Shown one piece after another: positions 36,220 to 47,410 of a stretch of 64,000 bases of DNA (the first letter of the stretch is position 1; each line of letters opens with the position of its first letter). This stretch comes from Icerya purchasi (taxonomy: Eukaryota > Arthropoda > Insecta > Hemiptera > Monophlebidae), in assembly GCA_039619475.1 (NCBI GenBank), contig CM077116.1:371890294-371954293 (forward strand), in the 5' to 3' direction. The position numbers were made by a program, and so were the translations under genes. The notes beneath the pieces were generated by a model. The model had not been told where the DNA came from. It made no database searches and was given only the letters and a program-made list of their open reading frames with translations.

Positions 36220-37195
36220 TAAAGAAAAAAATACCGGTACTTGAAGATTTACTATCAAAAAAATTTAATAAAAAGTCGCTAAAGAGTAAAAAATAATTAT
36301 ATTCGATAATAAAAATGTAATAAAAACACACTAAAAAGAAACAAACAATTATCCTCGATAAAAAGATAATCTTATTAATCTTATTACCTTAAGTGGTGAT
36401 ACCACAATAATTCTTATACAACATTCATATCTTAATCATAGCCGGCATATCACAAATCGCAAATATCTAGAAACAATTTTTAATGTATATTTAATGCAGT
36501 TTTGCATTATTATCGTAATTTGTGACTTTCGTGCTGACTCTAATTAAGGTATGAATGTTGTTTAAGAATTATCATAATATCACTACTAAATGCCGCTTTG
36601 AAATAATAATTTATCGAATTTTTACCTTTTTAGTGCGATTTTATTAAACTTTTAAGTATCGAATATTTTTTGTTTTACTTTTTAGTGCTGTTCTATTAAA
36701 TTTTTATAGGAAATTTTGAGGTCGGTATTTTTTTTTTAAATAAAAATTAACTTCACACCTTTTAAGTGCTTAAATTTTTTCTCTTACTAAAAATCTGCTT
36801 TTTAAAAAGTGACGCGAGCTTTTTAATTTGCGCTACGGCGATTTAAAATTCGTTTTCTTTATTCGAATCGGTATTTATCGGCGATAATTGATGATACATG
36901 AACTTTTTAAAATTTCGTTTTTTATATTGGTTCAAATATTTCAAGTAAATCGCGTCTGTTATATTAGTAAACAAAAAAATTCTGAAAAATTACATTTTTT
37001 CAAGTTTTTGATGACTACTGAGTATTATTGAACGGTCATCCGGTACCATACACTTTCGAATGAACAAAGAATCATTAAAATCGGTCCACATGACTATAGA
37101 ATTACCTATGTGTGAACAAACATGAAAAAAAAAAAAAACATAAGCGACGAACGTGTCCAACCTCCATCTCTTTGGAAGTCGGTGATAATTCCGTA
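36220..37195 (-). repeat. REP2 minus copy with inverted 3' end (foldback)
   Basis: 37195 down to about 36530 follows the order of the plus copy at 15975-16680: GACTTCCAAAGAGATGGAGG, ATATAACAGACGCGATTTAC, GAAAACGAATTTTAAATCG, then the 3' ATTCGATA and TTTAATA repeats. The same 3' segment then appears in opposite sense at 36220-36440, giving an imperfect inverted repeat of about 210-bp arms (36220-36440 against 36543-36750) around roughly 100 bases. The outer ends share ATACCG and the inner ends ACAACATTCATA.CTTAAT. Confidence 0.78.
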
Positions 37196-37204
37196 TAGTT
37201 TAGC

Positions 37205-37365
37205 TTTTTTCAAAATAATACCGATACTTGAAGATTTCCTTCGAACATTTAATAAAAGTACGCTAAAAAGTAAAAAATAATTTTACTCGATAAGAAGATA
37301 ATAAATCTCTTACACAGTAAAATATACGAGATTGTGACGATTCTTAAACAACATTCGTACCTTTA
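37205..37365 (+). repeat. REP2 3'-end fragment
   Basis: ATACCGATACTTGAAGATTT, TTTAATAAAAGTACGCTAAAA, ACTCGATAAGAAGATAAT and ACAACATTCGTACCTTTAAT repeat the left arm of the neighbouring foldback in the same sense. Confidence 0.8.
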
Positions 37366-37965
37366 ATGCAGTCCCTAAATTCGAATTTGCAACATACAAT
37401 TGGAAACTAGTATAATTCTATAAGTCAGAGGGGTATAGAGAGACCAAGAATATTTAATGCAGTTTCCTAATTGTTGTAATTCGAATTTGGTGTATTTAAT
37501 GTTTATCCCCTTTAAAACTATATTACTGTCATGTACATTATATCATCTTTTATCAAGTACAAATAATTTTACTTTTCATTTTATCAGATTTTTAGACTAA
37601 ATTTTTAAGCCAGTATAGAAAAGGAATTTTATTTCGAAATTTTTAATGCAAAAAAATATTACCGAGTGAAGATGTGGACCAATCTCTAAAATGTTGCTAC
37701 TTTTTATACCGTATGATATTGGTTTAAAAATTAATGCGTAAATTTCGTCACTGATAAGAGTTTGTAAATATATGATAAAGGGTTCATAGTTTCCCTTTTT
37801 TTTTTTTTTTAGAATTTATATATATTCTGGTAATTATCGTTGAAAGATTTCCAGATCCCCCCCCCCCCGGTTATATTAAATCCTTTTTTTTTCATTTTTT
37901 TTCCCTCTCAATGATGAATAACATAACTAAATATTTCTAAAAAAAAAAAAAAATCTCACTGGTGT
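37366..37965. other. AT-rich, probable REP2-related debris
   Basis: TTTAATGCAGTTTCC.AATT.TTGTAATTCG at about 37455 recurs near 36490 and 37363. Otherwise T and C tracts (37796-37813, 37858-37868). No gene. Confidence 0.45.
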
Positions 37966-38205
37966 TTGTTGTATTACTAAAAATACATACATTTTTTCAC
38001 GTTCATTTTTTTTTTTTTACTGACATACCCTTATTATTATGTGGTACCACTGTTGGCACACATTCGAATGTACTAAGAATCATTGAAAATCATTAAAGTT
38101 TTGCGTAAATAAACATATACATATGTATATGTATATATTAAAAAAAAAAAATAAAAAAAAAACAATAATATTCGCGACGAATTTTTCGAAGCCGGTAAAA
38201 AAAGT
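37966..38205 (-). repeat. REP2 5'-part fragment
   Basis: ACATTCGAATG.ACTAAGAATCATT and GCGACGAATTTTTCGAAGCCGGT match 37055-37190 of the neighbouring minus copy (ACTTTCGAATGAACAAAGAATCATT; GCGACGAAC...GGAAGTCGGT). Confidence 0.7.
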
Positions 38206-39441
38206 ATGATCAGAAATTGCTAAAATGTTAACTTATCCATGAAATATAGTATAATTTTAAATTGTAGATAACCTAGACACTATTGAATAAATGTAGTAAA
38301 AGAATTAAAAAAAACCTCAACCAAAAATACCGACGTTACTACCAATGACCGGGAACGCGCTCTAATTCCAATTGCCTCAAACAGATGCGTGTTATAACAC
38401 CTCTATATTAGTCGGATTAGTCATAAATCAAAACTGTGGCGCGATTGTGGCTCACTGCAAATTCCGCTACACAGGATTGCAATCCTAGTGCAGCGTCGCA
38501 AAACATCAATCGCCGCAACCAGTTTGGCCATTAGTCATAAAAAATTAAATGAAAATCCGAATAATCGGTGTACACAACTCTTTTAAGGAAGTGTAGAGAG
38601 CAGCGTAGAAGATGAAATAATTTTTCAGAACAAAATCGATATATGATTTTACTGTGTAGGGTTTGGAAAAAAAAAAAAAAAGACGTCTCCCACAGATGTC
38701 TGTACAGGTATCTTGTCAGTTTTAGGTGTCTGAAAAATCTGCGGGCATGCATTATTTAACAGGAGCGGAAAAAAGATTTGAATGGCATTTTGCATCTTGC
38801 GTGACGATAGGACTTCGAATAGCATAACCGACGAAATTCTACAACATTATGGCACGCCGGATGGTAATAGCGTAAACACGTACACAATCTAGAAGCTAGT
38901 CAACAATACAAGCATAATAAGATCACCGATAGCGGCACCAGACTAAAGATCAAAGAGGTTGCATCTGCACCAAACCGAACCCGAAGATTACACACGGGCG
39001 ATCGGTTTTATAAAATTTCTCTTCAATCTTGATCGGTATAAAACGTGTTCTAAATGCCGGCTCGATATTTATATCGGGAATCTGGCATTTCTGAACATTA
39101 CCGCGTACGTTACACATTCGGTTAAAAATAGTATTCAATGACTCACACCGCAATATGTAATAATGTAACATAAAAACGCGATAAAAAAGAACAACATCGC
39201 AAGTAACTGGCGCGCAAAGAGCATTTACGTACAGACCACCGAGCTGTTGAAATTAAAAGCGCCCATAAAAAGGTTGGAGGAGTGCAGATTATGTGAATTT
39301 GGCAGAAAACGGATATCGGAAATATTAACAATACTGCGATAATGGTTCTCTAGAATATAGCACACGGTTAGGTAAAAAAGTTTAATCGAAAATTAATACG
39401 GAAAACGATTACATTATTTACTGGTTATTTGATTATTACAG
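38206..39441. other. No gene recognised
   Basis: Opposed ORFs of 60-73 codons (38531-38752, 38950-39171, 39143-39331) show no domain. Confidence 0.45.
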
Positions 39442-39530
39442 GGGCCAATATAGGAGATTATCCGAGGCAACAGTTGCAATTGGAGGACATTTTTCAAAAA
39501 GGAAATACACTTCATAACAAGGGTCCGAAG
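39442..39530 (+). CDS. Possible internal exon (weak)
   Basis: The T-rich tract TTATTTGATTATTACAG is a good acceptor ending at 39441, and AAG followed by GTATTT is a fair donor at 39531. In one frame the 89 bases encode ANIGDYPRQQLQLEDIFQ and then KGNTLHNKGPK without a stop. The product is not recognised. The reading phase does not continue from the exon at 12137. A chance acceptor and donor pair in AT-rich DNA is at least as likely. Confidence 0.2.
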
Positions 39531-39889
39531 GTATTTTATGGCTTTTTTATTTGTTTCAGTTTGGCGTAAAGTGCATTGCCACATTCAAACAAACTTTAGT
39601 TTTTTACAAAATTTTATACAAAAAGAAATCGCACACATAGGCAAATTTATGTAAAAAGAAATCCCTATACGGGCACAAATTCCTAAGCATGAAATAAAAG
39701 GTAGTATAGGATTTTCGTGCTTCATTATGAACGAGAAGAATAGAACAAAAAACGACGAAACAAAATAAATAAATTTTTTAAATGAAAAATATGAATTAAG
39801 ATGAATTCTTCGCGTACGTAATAACCATCTGTTTACGTTACCTTGAAGTCGTAGAGATAACATATACCGATTGAGGACGGTGATCCACC

Positions 39890-39968
39890 ATGGATGTCCC
39901 TTCGAAAATACATGATCTCCGATACGTTGATGAAACTGATGCACATCAATCACGTGTGTTTCTGGGAG
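39890..39968 (+). CDS. Possible first coding exon (weak)
   Basis: CCACCATGG at 39885-39893 is an ideal translation start context. The frame reads MDVPSKIHDLRYVDETDAH then QSRVFLG up to GAG followed by GTAAAA (39969), a good donor. Read through, the frame ends after about 42 codons. The product is not recognised and no following exon was found. The overlapping minus-strand ORF of 122 codons (39585-39953) is hydrophobic and AT-driven, and I do not regard it as a gene. Confidence 0.25.
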
Positions 39969-40139
39969 GTAAAATTAGTAGTCTGCCGATTAATCGTTCG
40001 TTTCGTGGATTCGGCTGAAACGATGTTTTTACCTAATTCCGAAACCCTTGATTTTATATCTCAAACGCTGGACGCTGGTTTCGTCTTTCTTATCTTGAAT
40101 ATAATTTATTACGCAGTGTACGATTTCTTAAAGAACTAA

Positions 40140-40454
40140 ACTCGGTGGGATCGGATCCCTTCAGACGACTGAATTGATCACATTTAACGATTGTAGGGTA
40201 AAGTTGTTCCGCGACGTTAGCGCGAGATATCGTTCCTTTTTTTTTTACTTTTATTCTATATGTTCGTCAACACAGATGATAATTGGATCCTCAGGGGAGG
40301 AAATATTAATATAGAAAAGCAAGCTAAAAATAAAAAATAAAAGAGGCAAACAAATAGATCCGAACGGAAGTGACGTTTTGATAAAGTGGAAAGAAAAAAG
40401 GGACAATAATTTTCTGTCTTTGTATCATGCGCATAGCCAAAAAGATTACAGGGG

Positions 40455-40512
<58 letters not shown>

Positions 40513-40890
40513 TAATAATAATAAACAGAAACTTTTAGAAGATGATAAAAACTAATTAGACCACGACAAAACGTAATTTAAAACGAAAAAAATCAACGGA
40601 ATAACGAAACAAAGCAGAAAAAAACGATATGTGATGATCGAATCTAGAATTTTAGTATTCCAATAGTACAGTTAAACGCCATTAAGTCGCAATAAAACCA
40701 GCACGGTTGATAAAGGATGTGTTCGAGTTTTAACAATTCTTACATCGGAAAACAGCCAACCGACGGTATCGTGAAAACAGTCGACGACCCTCAATTTTGT
40801 ATGATCGTTAACTAAGTTTAGATTTCGAAGCATTATGTTTTCGGTTGGATCTTTCGAAGTCCGCTATCAAAATATCTTCAAATTTCGGGA
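40140..40890. other. No gene recognised; (ATA)n tract
   Basis: A (ATA)n microsatellite of about 23 units with one G interruption lies at 40455-40524. Nothing else is recognised. Confidence 0.6.
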
Positions 40891-41058
40891 GCTGATTTCA
40901 TAAAATGCAACGGTATGGTCAAACACTTGAACAAAAAAAATGAATGTTATTTTCTAGAGAGCCGATATATTTGTTAATACGATAAATTCCATCTTAGAAA
41001 TGAGAAATATAAGTGCTATCGTTGAAACTGAGTATCAAACGGATTACAAAAAACAAAA

Positions 41059-41770
41059 ATGAATAAAGATGAAATACATTCAAAATTTGATGGCGAGAAA
41101 AATTTATTAGCATCAAAAGACGAATATGAAATATTCAAAATCGGTATCTACAATGTAATATTGAATACTGCCGAAACGAGCATTAATGAACATTTTACTG
41201 AAAGCATGAAACGCATATTTGCCTTCTTGGATCCCCAAAATATTTTGGTAAAATTTATGACAGACCTTTTTACGTGTTGAAATATTTCTGCCGCTCAGTG
41301 ACGTTTTACCAAAGTTTGATACAATTAAAAAACTGAACTATTGCACTTCGTTGAAAATTGGAATTTGTTGAAAAAAAAAAAAAAAATTGCCAGAGTCAGA
41401 GGAATCAATGTCAGATTTAAAAGACAATTCGAACGATGAGGAAAGATGTTTCGATTCAGAATCAGAAGACTGCGTTGATTCCATGAAATGTAATTTGAAG
41501 ACTTTTTATCGGAATTGTGCCGTCTATTGCTTTCGAAATATGGCCCCTTCTAACAACAACGACATATTCAAACTTAGAATTGTGGATAAATATTTGGCGA
41601 CGCAACCCATTGTACAATGGCCTGCGAACGCAGTTTTTTCAAGCTACCGTACATTAAAAATCGCCTACGCACGACTTTGAAGTAGAATTTGCTGTCTAGC
41701 TTCATGCTGACCATTGAAAAAGATGTTTTATCGAATATTGTGACGAACCATAGATATCGTTGTGAACAAA
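41059..41770 (+). pseudogene. Decayed hAT-family transposase, C-terminal half
   Basis: The first open piece (41059-41280) includes EYEIFKIGIYNVILNTAETS and INEHFTESMKRIFAFLDPQN. It resembles the segment of hAT/ZMYM1-like transposases in which Y.ILD...ELN.RF precedes the C-terminal dimerisation domain. The second (41387-41680) ends with WPANAVFSSYRTLKIAYAR, like the ERSFSxLKxIKxYLR block of the hAT dimerisation domain. A further frame, about 41688-41760, reads LMLTIEKDVLSNIV-like sequence where LxxLAxxxIE is expected. An A tract and frameshifts separate the parts, so it cannot make transposase. Family assignment comes from motif order and is supported by the hAT-like end at 42030-42038. Confidence 0.6.
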
Positions 41771-42029
41771 TCTAAACTGCTTAAAAATGAATTATTATTT
41801 TAATGATGATGTATCCTTTTTTTTGAATATTTTAAGGTTAATGTTACCTTCTGCCAGTTTTGTCTATCATTGTTATTAAATTTTTTATAAGAAATACGTG
41901 TTTTTTATCCCCCCCCTCCAAAAAAACCACGAAAAGTGTGGTTCATTGAAAAAAAAAGTTACTTTTAAAGGGTGTATTGAGAGTTGGCGCCGTGGGTTCC
42001 TAAACATCCCGGTTAATTTAAAAACTCAT

Positions 42030-42038
42030 CCGCCCCTG
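42030..42038. repeat. hAT-like terminal end (CCGCCCCTG)
   Basis: Reverse-complemented, this reads CAGGGGCGGATGAG, matching the ends of the element at 53644-54297 (CAGTGGCGGATCC, CAGGGGCGGATCC). It lies about 270 bases after the decayed transposase and is probably its right end. The left end was not found. Confidence 0.5.
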
Positions 42039-43264
42039 ATTAGCATCTAAACGTTTAGGCATGGGTATTAGTACTTGTAATCAAAAATTGATAGGATGTA
42101 TATATCTTGACAACTGTAACAAGCATTCAAGTCCCTCGTTTTGTTGTTCAGGATTTTTTTTTTTAATTTAGACATTTGTGGTACTTACTTTTAGTCAATC
42201 AATATAGTAAGTGAATTTGGTTTAGATTCAAATACACTTCCAAGAATTTAATTTAGTCAACTTGCCAAAATGGGGATTTTATATACGAATTAGTTTATAT
42301 AGTTTGGACTATCATGCTTTCTAATGAAATGAACAATTTTAATTTTTTCTGTACATTCCGCTAACTCTGGTCGTTGGTATCAAAAAATAACAGCACGATT
42401 TATTGTGTTTCGAAAAAGTCTGTAGAATTTCGCGTCAAAAGAAGATAATGAAAACAACGATATATATATATATATACATATATATACATATAAAAAAATA
42501 TTTATGAATTCAGTAAGCAAATAGACATAAACGATTTTATATATACAATTATATGTTGCACGCAGACATTGATGAAATGAGCAAAAAAATTGCGCATGTT
42601 ATAAATTATTAAATGCCGGTATACAATTCGTGAAATAAGCACAATACTTTTGCTCATGTAACTAAAGAAATACAAATGTCAAATAAATTACTCCATATTT
42701 AATTTTTATTTCTTAAAACATAATACTACATAACATTAGAGATAGATAATGAAATAATTCTTTCAAACTGTACAACATATGAAATGGACAAAAAGCATTA
42801 CGTAAACCGTTCGAGAAAATTTATTTGTTATAAAATTTCTGGGTTCAAAAATGTTGTTACATAGTAAACACGAGTATGTCACACAATTCATAAAATGAGA
42901 AAAAACTACACATTTCACAAATTTCTAAAAATTTTTACATTTCGAATTGTAAGATTTCATTATTTACGCTCATATATATATATATGTATAAACACAGACG
43001 TACGCACACACACTCACGCATACAGCAAACGAACGAAAAAATAGTAATTGGTTTTAATATTCGCGAAGTGTAAAATTTCAAATCTGTACCCATATTTGGT
43101 TCAGTAAAATCTATATTTAAATTTGGCGCTTTTTATTTTTAGTTTGTAACAAAAAATGCACTGAACCAATGATTTTTTAAAATTTTTAGTTTATATTAAT
43201 GTAATAATAAAATATTTAATCATCGACTAAGTTTATTGTAGCAGAGATATAAAAGTATAAAACA
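42039..43264. other. AT-rich, no gene recognised
   Basis: (TA)n tracts at 42461-42490 and 42972-42986 and no ORF of note. Several blocks resembling AAATGAGCAAAAA..T.CGCAT (42575, 42620 and 42895) suggest a decayed tandem repeat. Confidence 0.45.
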
Positions 43265-43671
43265 GTTTATTATTTCCACTGTATTTGTTATTATTACTCA
43301 TTGTTAACATTTTTTTTTAATTATGATAAAAATAAACTTTAACACTTTTACACTTTTGTAACAATTATATAATTTTTTTTAAAACCCCGACGCGTTTCGA
43401 AGCAAACACTTCATGTTCACGGGAGCAACTATAATATAAATATATAATGAAGATCGATAATTACATTTTTAAAATATCGACCTTTTTTCTGTTATTTTTT
43501 AAAATGTAATTATCGATCTTCATTATATATTTATATTATAGTTGCTCCCGTGAACATGAAGTGTTTGCTTCGAAACGCGTCGGGGTTTTAAAAAAAAATT
43601 ATATAATTGTTACAAAAGTGTAAAAGTGTTAAAGTTTATTTTTATCATAATTAAAAAAAAGTTTATTATTT
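43265..43671. mobile_element. Near-perfect palindrome, 165-bp arms
   Basis: The left arm 43311-43475 and right arm 43496-43660 are reverse complements, differing only in the length of T/A homopolymers. The spacer is about 20 bases. Each arm contains the GC-rich core AACCCCGACGCGTTTCGAAG. GTTTATTATTT is found directly repeated at 43265-43275 and 43661-43671, a possible 11-bp target duplication. In that case the element includes 35 unpaired bases on its left. No coding. A foldback element, a recent inverted duplication or an assembly artefact are all possible. Confidence 0.85.
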
Positions 43672-43909
43672 ACTAAACAATGAATGTAATTCTTTTAAAT
43701 TTAATTCCGTGAATAGCTTTAATCAATTTATGTCATTCGTATTGTGAGAAAACTTGATGTAATATTCTCTTGTCCTTTTTTAAAAATTAATTTCAAGTAA
43801 CATGGTTTTTATGAATCGTTTAAGGAAAATAAAATTATTTTTTCGCCATCTCGGTCCTTATATAACTTATAGAAAAATAGACTTAAAATGCTTGTGTTAT
43901 AGATTTTCG

Positions 43910-43980
<71 letters not shown>

Positions 43981-46409
43981 CTATTTTGCTAATCTAAGTG
44001 TATTTATACGAACAATATTCATTTGAAACATCGATTTAAAATTTATTAAAACTTTTACTTTTAATGTAGTAAGAGAAATATTCTACAAAAACAGTTACTC
44101 TAACGTATACTATTCAGTTTATTCGGTATTTAAATATTTTTTTTTTTGCTGTTAAATTAAATTAGTATAAAATTTAATAAAAATTAGACCTCGTGGGCCG
44201 AAAAAAAACCCATCAATTATTGTAACGGCAGCTTACAGTGGTCACAACCTACTCGGAATTTTGTGAAACTAACAATTTGCCATAATTATCATCTTCCTCG
44301 GCCAATATTTATTTAGGTTTTTTTCAAGCTCCAGCGTAAATCCCAACTGTGGAATAACACTGAATCGTTTCGGAATCAGTAGTACAGCTTTTCAAACAAA
44401 CTGTAGCAGTCTCATAAACTTGTGGAATGAGCTCGAAAAGAGTAAGCAAACTTCATTCAATTTCCGCGGTCGAATTAACGGTCATTCTCCATCTGCAGTT
44501 TATGTGAAAGACAGATTAAAATTCGATCTCGCCAATAGCAAGACTTCTTTTCTAGCCGGCGTCTGAAAAATCGATACAATTTGAAATGCACCGCGAACTG
44601 TTTTATTTAAGGGCGGGTGGGTGAGATGGGGGGATTTTCTTTTAACTTCCTTTGCAGAAGAGACTACTCGACAATTAGCTACGGCGACACGGGGACTCCG
44701 CCCAGAAGCGTTTAGAAGCGGAAGAGTCTGTTCACACACCGGCAGAATGAAGGAACTAAGGATAATATGGACGGGGAGGCAATGCATAAGATATAAGAGG
44801 CACTATAAAGATTACAAAGTCCAAGGGACAACAAATTCGAGAATACAATCGAGAGAGACGTTCAAAAAACAAAAAACATTATAACTTGTTAATTTTTCTT
44901 TTTCTACATGTTGCGATCATGCTCACTTTCCGCGTCTTCTGAGTGCTAATTAGGTCCCGCCGGCCTGAATGCAGTTCGGTCACCTCCGGCGCACCGCCCA
45001 GTTCATTCAAAAAACCGTGAAGACCGAAAGTGCACCTCATTCAGCTGTTTACAATGACGCAGCTTTATTGCAAAGTGTTGCGGTATATGTAATATTTAAA
45101 GCATCGATTCCATCTAATTGCACATGCGCGAGCGATTTCATGTGGCGTTTGTATGTGGACGCGAGCAAAAATACGTTTTTATGCGCATTTCGTTTATCAA
45201 AATTCGTTCTTAATCCGGAGAGACATTTTAAGCGAGTAATTATTCAGATGTAAACAAATAACCGTGCGTACAGTTACCATGTGCAGACTGAAAAGAAAGC
45301 TCGATCGAGCAACATGAAGTGAACAATAAAATTCCGAGAGACGTCCGAAGCAGTGCAGGTCCAGTTATTATACAGTCTTCATCTGCATGACCGATGTCGG
45401 TCTATTGCTGGCAGCATCGCTCAGCAGCGCCGAGTATCAAATGACCACCATATATCATCATCTGTCGATTCTCCTGCCTCTTCCGCGTCTACCTGTAGCA
45501 ACACGCAAAATCACTTTCTCTCTAATACCGTTTTTCATTTTTACATTTACCTGTAATTCTTTCCGCGTTATCGGCCTGTCGATAATATCTTGAAATTTTA
45601 TTTCTTCGCTTCACCGCGTACAGTCTAAATCGACGGTCTAGGTCATGCACCGTGTCCATAATCTATACACATATTTATGATAAAAATTCAAGATTAAAAT
45701 ATATCGCAAACGGGTCCACTAACGAAGAAAGCGGCCGTTCTCGATCACGCGTAAAACTATCAGCGCAGAAACAACTGAAATATGAAGAAAAAAACAGAAC
45801 GCGACAAACGATCCAAATATGGCTATTGGATTGTGGATGAATTACCGTCCGTCAGGAATATACTTCTCGAAGTTTATATTTAAGTTTATCCAGTTTGTTA
45901 AATTAAAAGTGAACACTTATTTATTTACTTATGCCTTATAACTGAATATATTACTATTTATATTACTATATATATATATATAACTTGGTCCTTCAGACTC
46001 CGATAAAAGCTAAACTTCCTGGACTAGCTACATTAGTTAATCGATAATGCATGTAGATGAGTTGTTCCAGCTCACTACGTTGTTTTAACTTTTTTAAAAC
46101 TACTATATAACCGCCAGTAATTACTTTCTTGAAATATTATCAAAATTCTTTGAACCGAATATTAAACGTATTTCACGTTAAAGTTAAACTATTCCCCGAT
46201 AAAACGTTACATAAAAACGTTATAAAAGAATGAAAGGAAGAATGCTACTTCATAACTGTTGTTTTCGTATTACTCCGGGGAAAGAAGGCCGTAGTCATTA
46301 ATGCACCTCATACATACATATATGTGTAAACTGAATTCAGAAAAACTACAAGAAGTCAATTAATTTCCATACCTCAGAAGATTGTGAGACGGAAGAAATG
46401 AAAATGATA
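43672..46409. other. No gene recognised; CpG-richer between 44580 and 45600
   Basis: After a (CT)n(TA)n tract, the middle part becomes CpG-rich and carries ORFs at 44500-44787 (minus), 44621-44884, 44969-45253 and 45353-45593 (plus). A strong polypyrimidine tract with TTTGCAG (44638-44656) precedes an open frame to 44884. 45353-45556 encodes a Ser-rich stretch (SSSVDSPASSASTCSN). Neither product is recognised; they are possible host exons at low confidence. Confidence 0.35.
43905..43977. repeat. (CT)n(TA)n compound microsatellite
   Basis: About 16 CT units followed directly by about 19 TA units. Confidence 0.95.
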
Positions 46410-46795
46410 TAAAAGCAACAGCTTAATAAGAAGGAAGCTATGCTAACTTCAAAAGCAATATCAATAGACAAAAGGAGAAAATTCCTGAAATATTTCGTTT
46501 GGAGCGAGGCATTGTATGGCTGCAAAACTTGAACTTTATGAACCAGAAATAAGAAAAACTCGAATACTTTTCTGACGTTTGAGGAGAATGATGAAAATCA
46601 CATGGACAGACAAAATTACTGATCGAGAAGAATTAAGAAGAGCAAGAACAAATTATCACCTTCTAAATATCAGAAGATGAGACTAATTGGTAGGACATAT
46701 TCTGAGGCACGATGACCCGATGAAAACTATAATACGAATAGAAGACGTGTTATATGAAAAACATCACGTCGCTACGAATACTTGAAACAGATTGT
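46410..46795 (+). mobile_element. LINE RT C-terminus, decayed, cut by LINE-A
   Basis: KQQLNKKEAMLTSKAISIDK then RRKFLKYFVWSEALYGCKT matches the VWSxxLYGxETWTL region. After a stop comes FRRMMKITWTDKITDREELR, matching the RRMxKISWTDxxTNEEVL block, then an IGHxLRHDDPM-like block and RYEYLKQIVDN. This is the C-terminal half of the same LINE type as 26890-27765, with stops and a frameshift. It breaks off where LINE-A sequence begins. Confidence 0.8.
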
Positions 46796-47106
46796 GGACA
46801 ACCTGAGCAATCTCCTTTGTGTCCTTATGACCCTCCAGAGCTCAATTATACCTGTGATGCGAATCACATTTTGTTCGAATGCCCCTTTATTTCCTCCGAA
46901 CGTTCTACTTTGCATTCTAGTCTTCTGCGCCTTGGTCTTCCTACTCATTATAGTGCTCACTCCAGTCTTGCACTCCCCTCTCTCAATATAGTTCCTTTGT
47001 TGGCCTTCTTTATCTCCTCAATTTCTAATCTTTTCCTTATATAATGTACAATTCCTTGCGTTGGGTAAATTTCACTGTTGACGTGCCCAAAAAAAAACAA
47101 ACAAAA
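46796..47106 (+). mobile_element. LINE-A copy 4, 3' end only
   Basis: Reads CPYDPPELNYTCDANHILF, with the C-terminal CCHC-type knuckle completed by EC, then FISSERSTLHSSLLRLGLP and SLALPSLNIVPLLAFF, stopping at about 47043. The 3' UTR has TTGCGTTGGGTAA and ends GTGCCC plus an A-rich tail (47089-47106). The frame is intact through to the stop, so this is a fairly young, strongly 5'-truncated insertion. Confidence 0.9.
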
Positions 47107-47390
47107 AAAGAAAACTGAGATGTAATAACTACGTGGAATTAGAGAGATTATCAGAAAAAAGAGAAGAGTGGTATGCCGCTAGAAAACAATTTACGGACTG
47201 ATAACAAATGATAATGGTGAAGTATATATATGTACGCATTGTACCAAGTTTATATCTAGGGAATAGGATTCTTTTAACCAGGTCTATTGAGTTATTAACC
47301 TGTTTTTGTTTTTGATAAAATTTTGTATCATCGGTTCCCCTTGCCATCTACTTTTGGTTTTGGTCGCTCAATTGTAAACTGCGTTTCAGA

Positions 47391-47410
47391 CCCCCCCCCC
47401 CCCCCCCCCC
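47391..47410. repeat. 20-base C tract
   Basis: Uninterrupted C20, unusually long. Confidence 0.95.

Noticed and set aside
39585..39953. Minus-strand ORF of 122 codons with hydrophobic stretches
   Set aside because: Phe/Ile/Ser/Lys-rich composition expected from AT-rich DNA, no recognised domain, and overlap with a plus-strand frame with better start context.
40279..40295. CAGGGGAGGA as possible left end of the hAT element at 41-42 kb
   Set aside because: Matches the right end for only a few bases and no 8-bp duplication could be paired with the flank at 42039.
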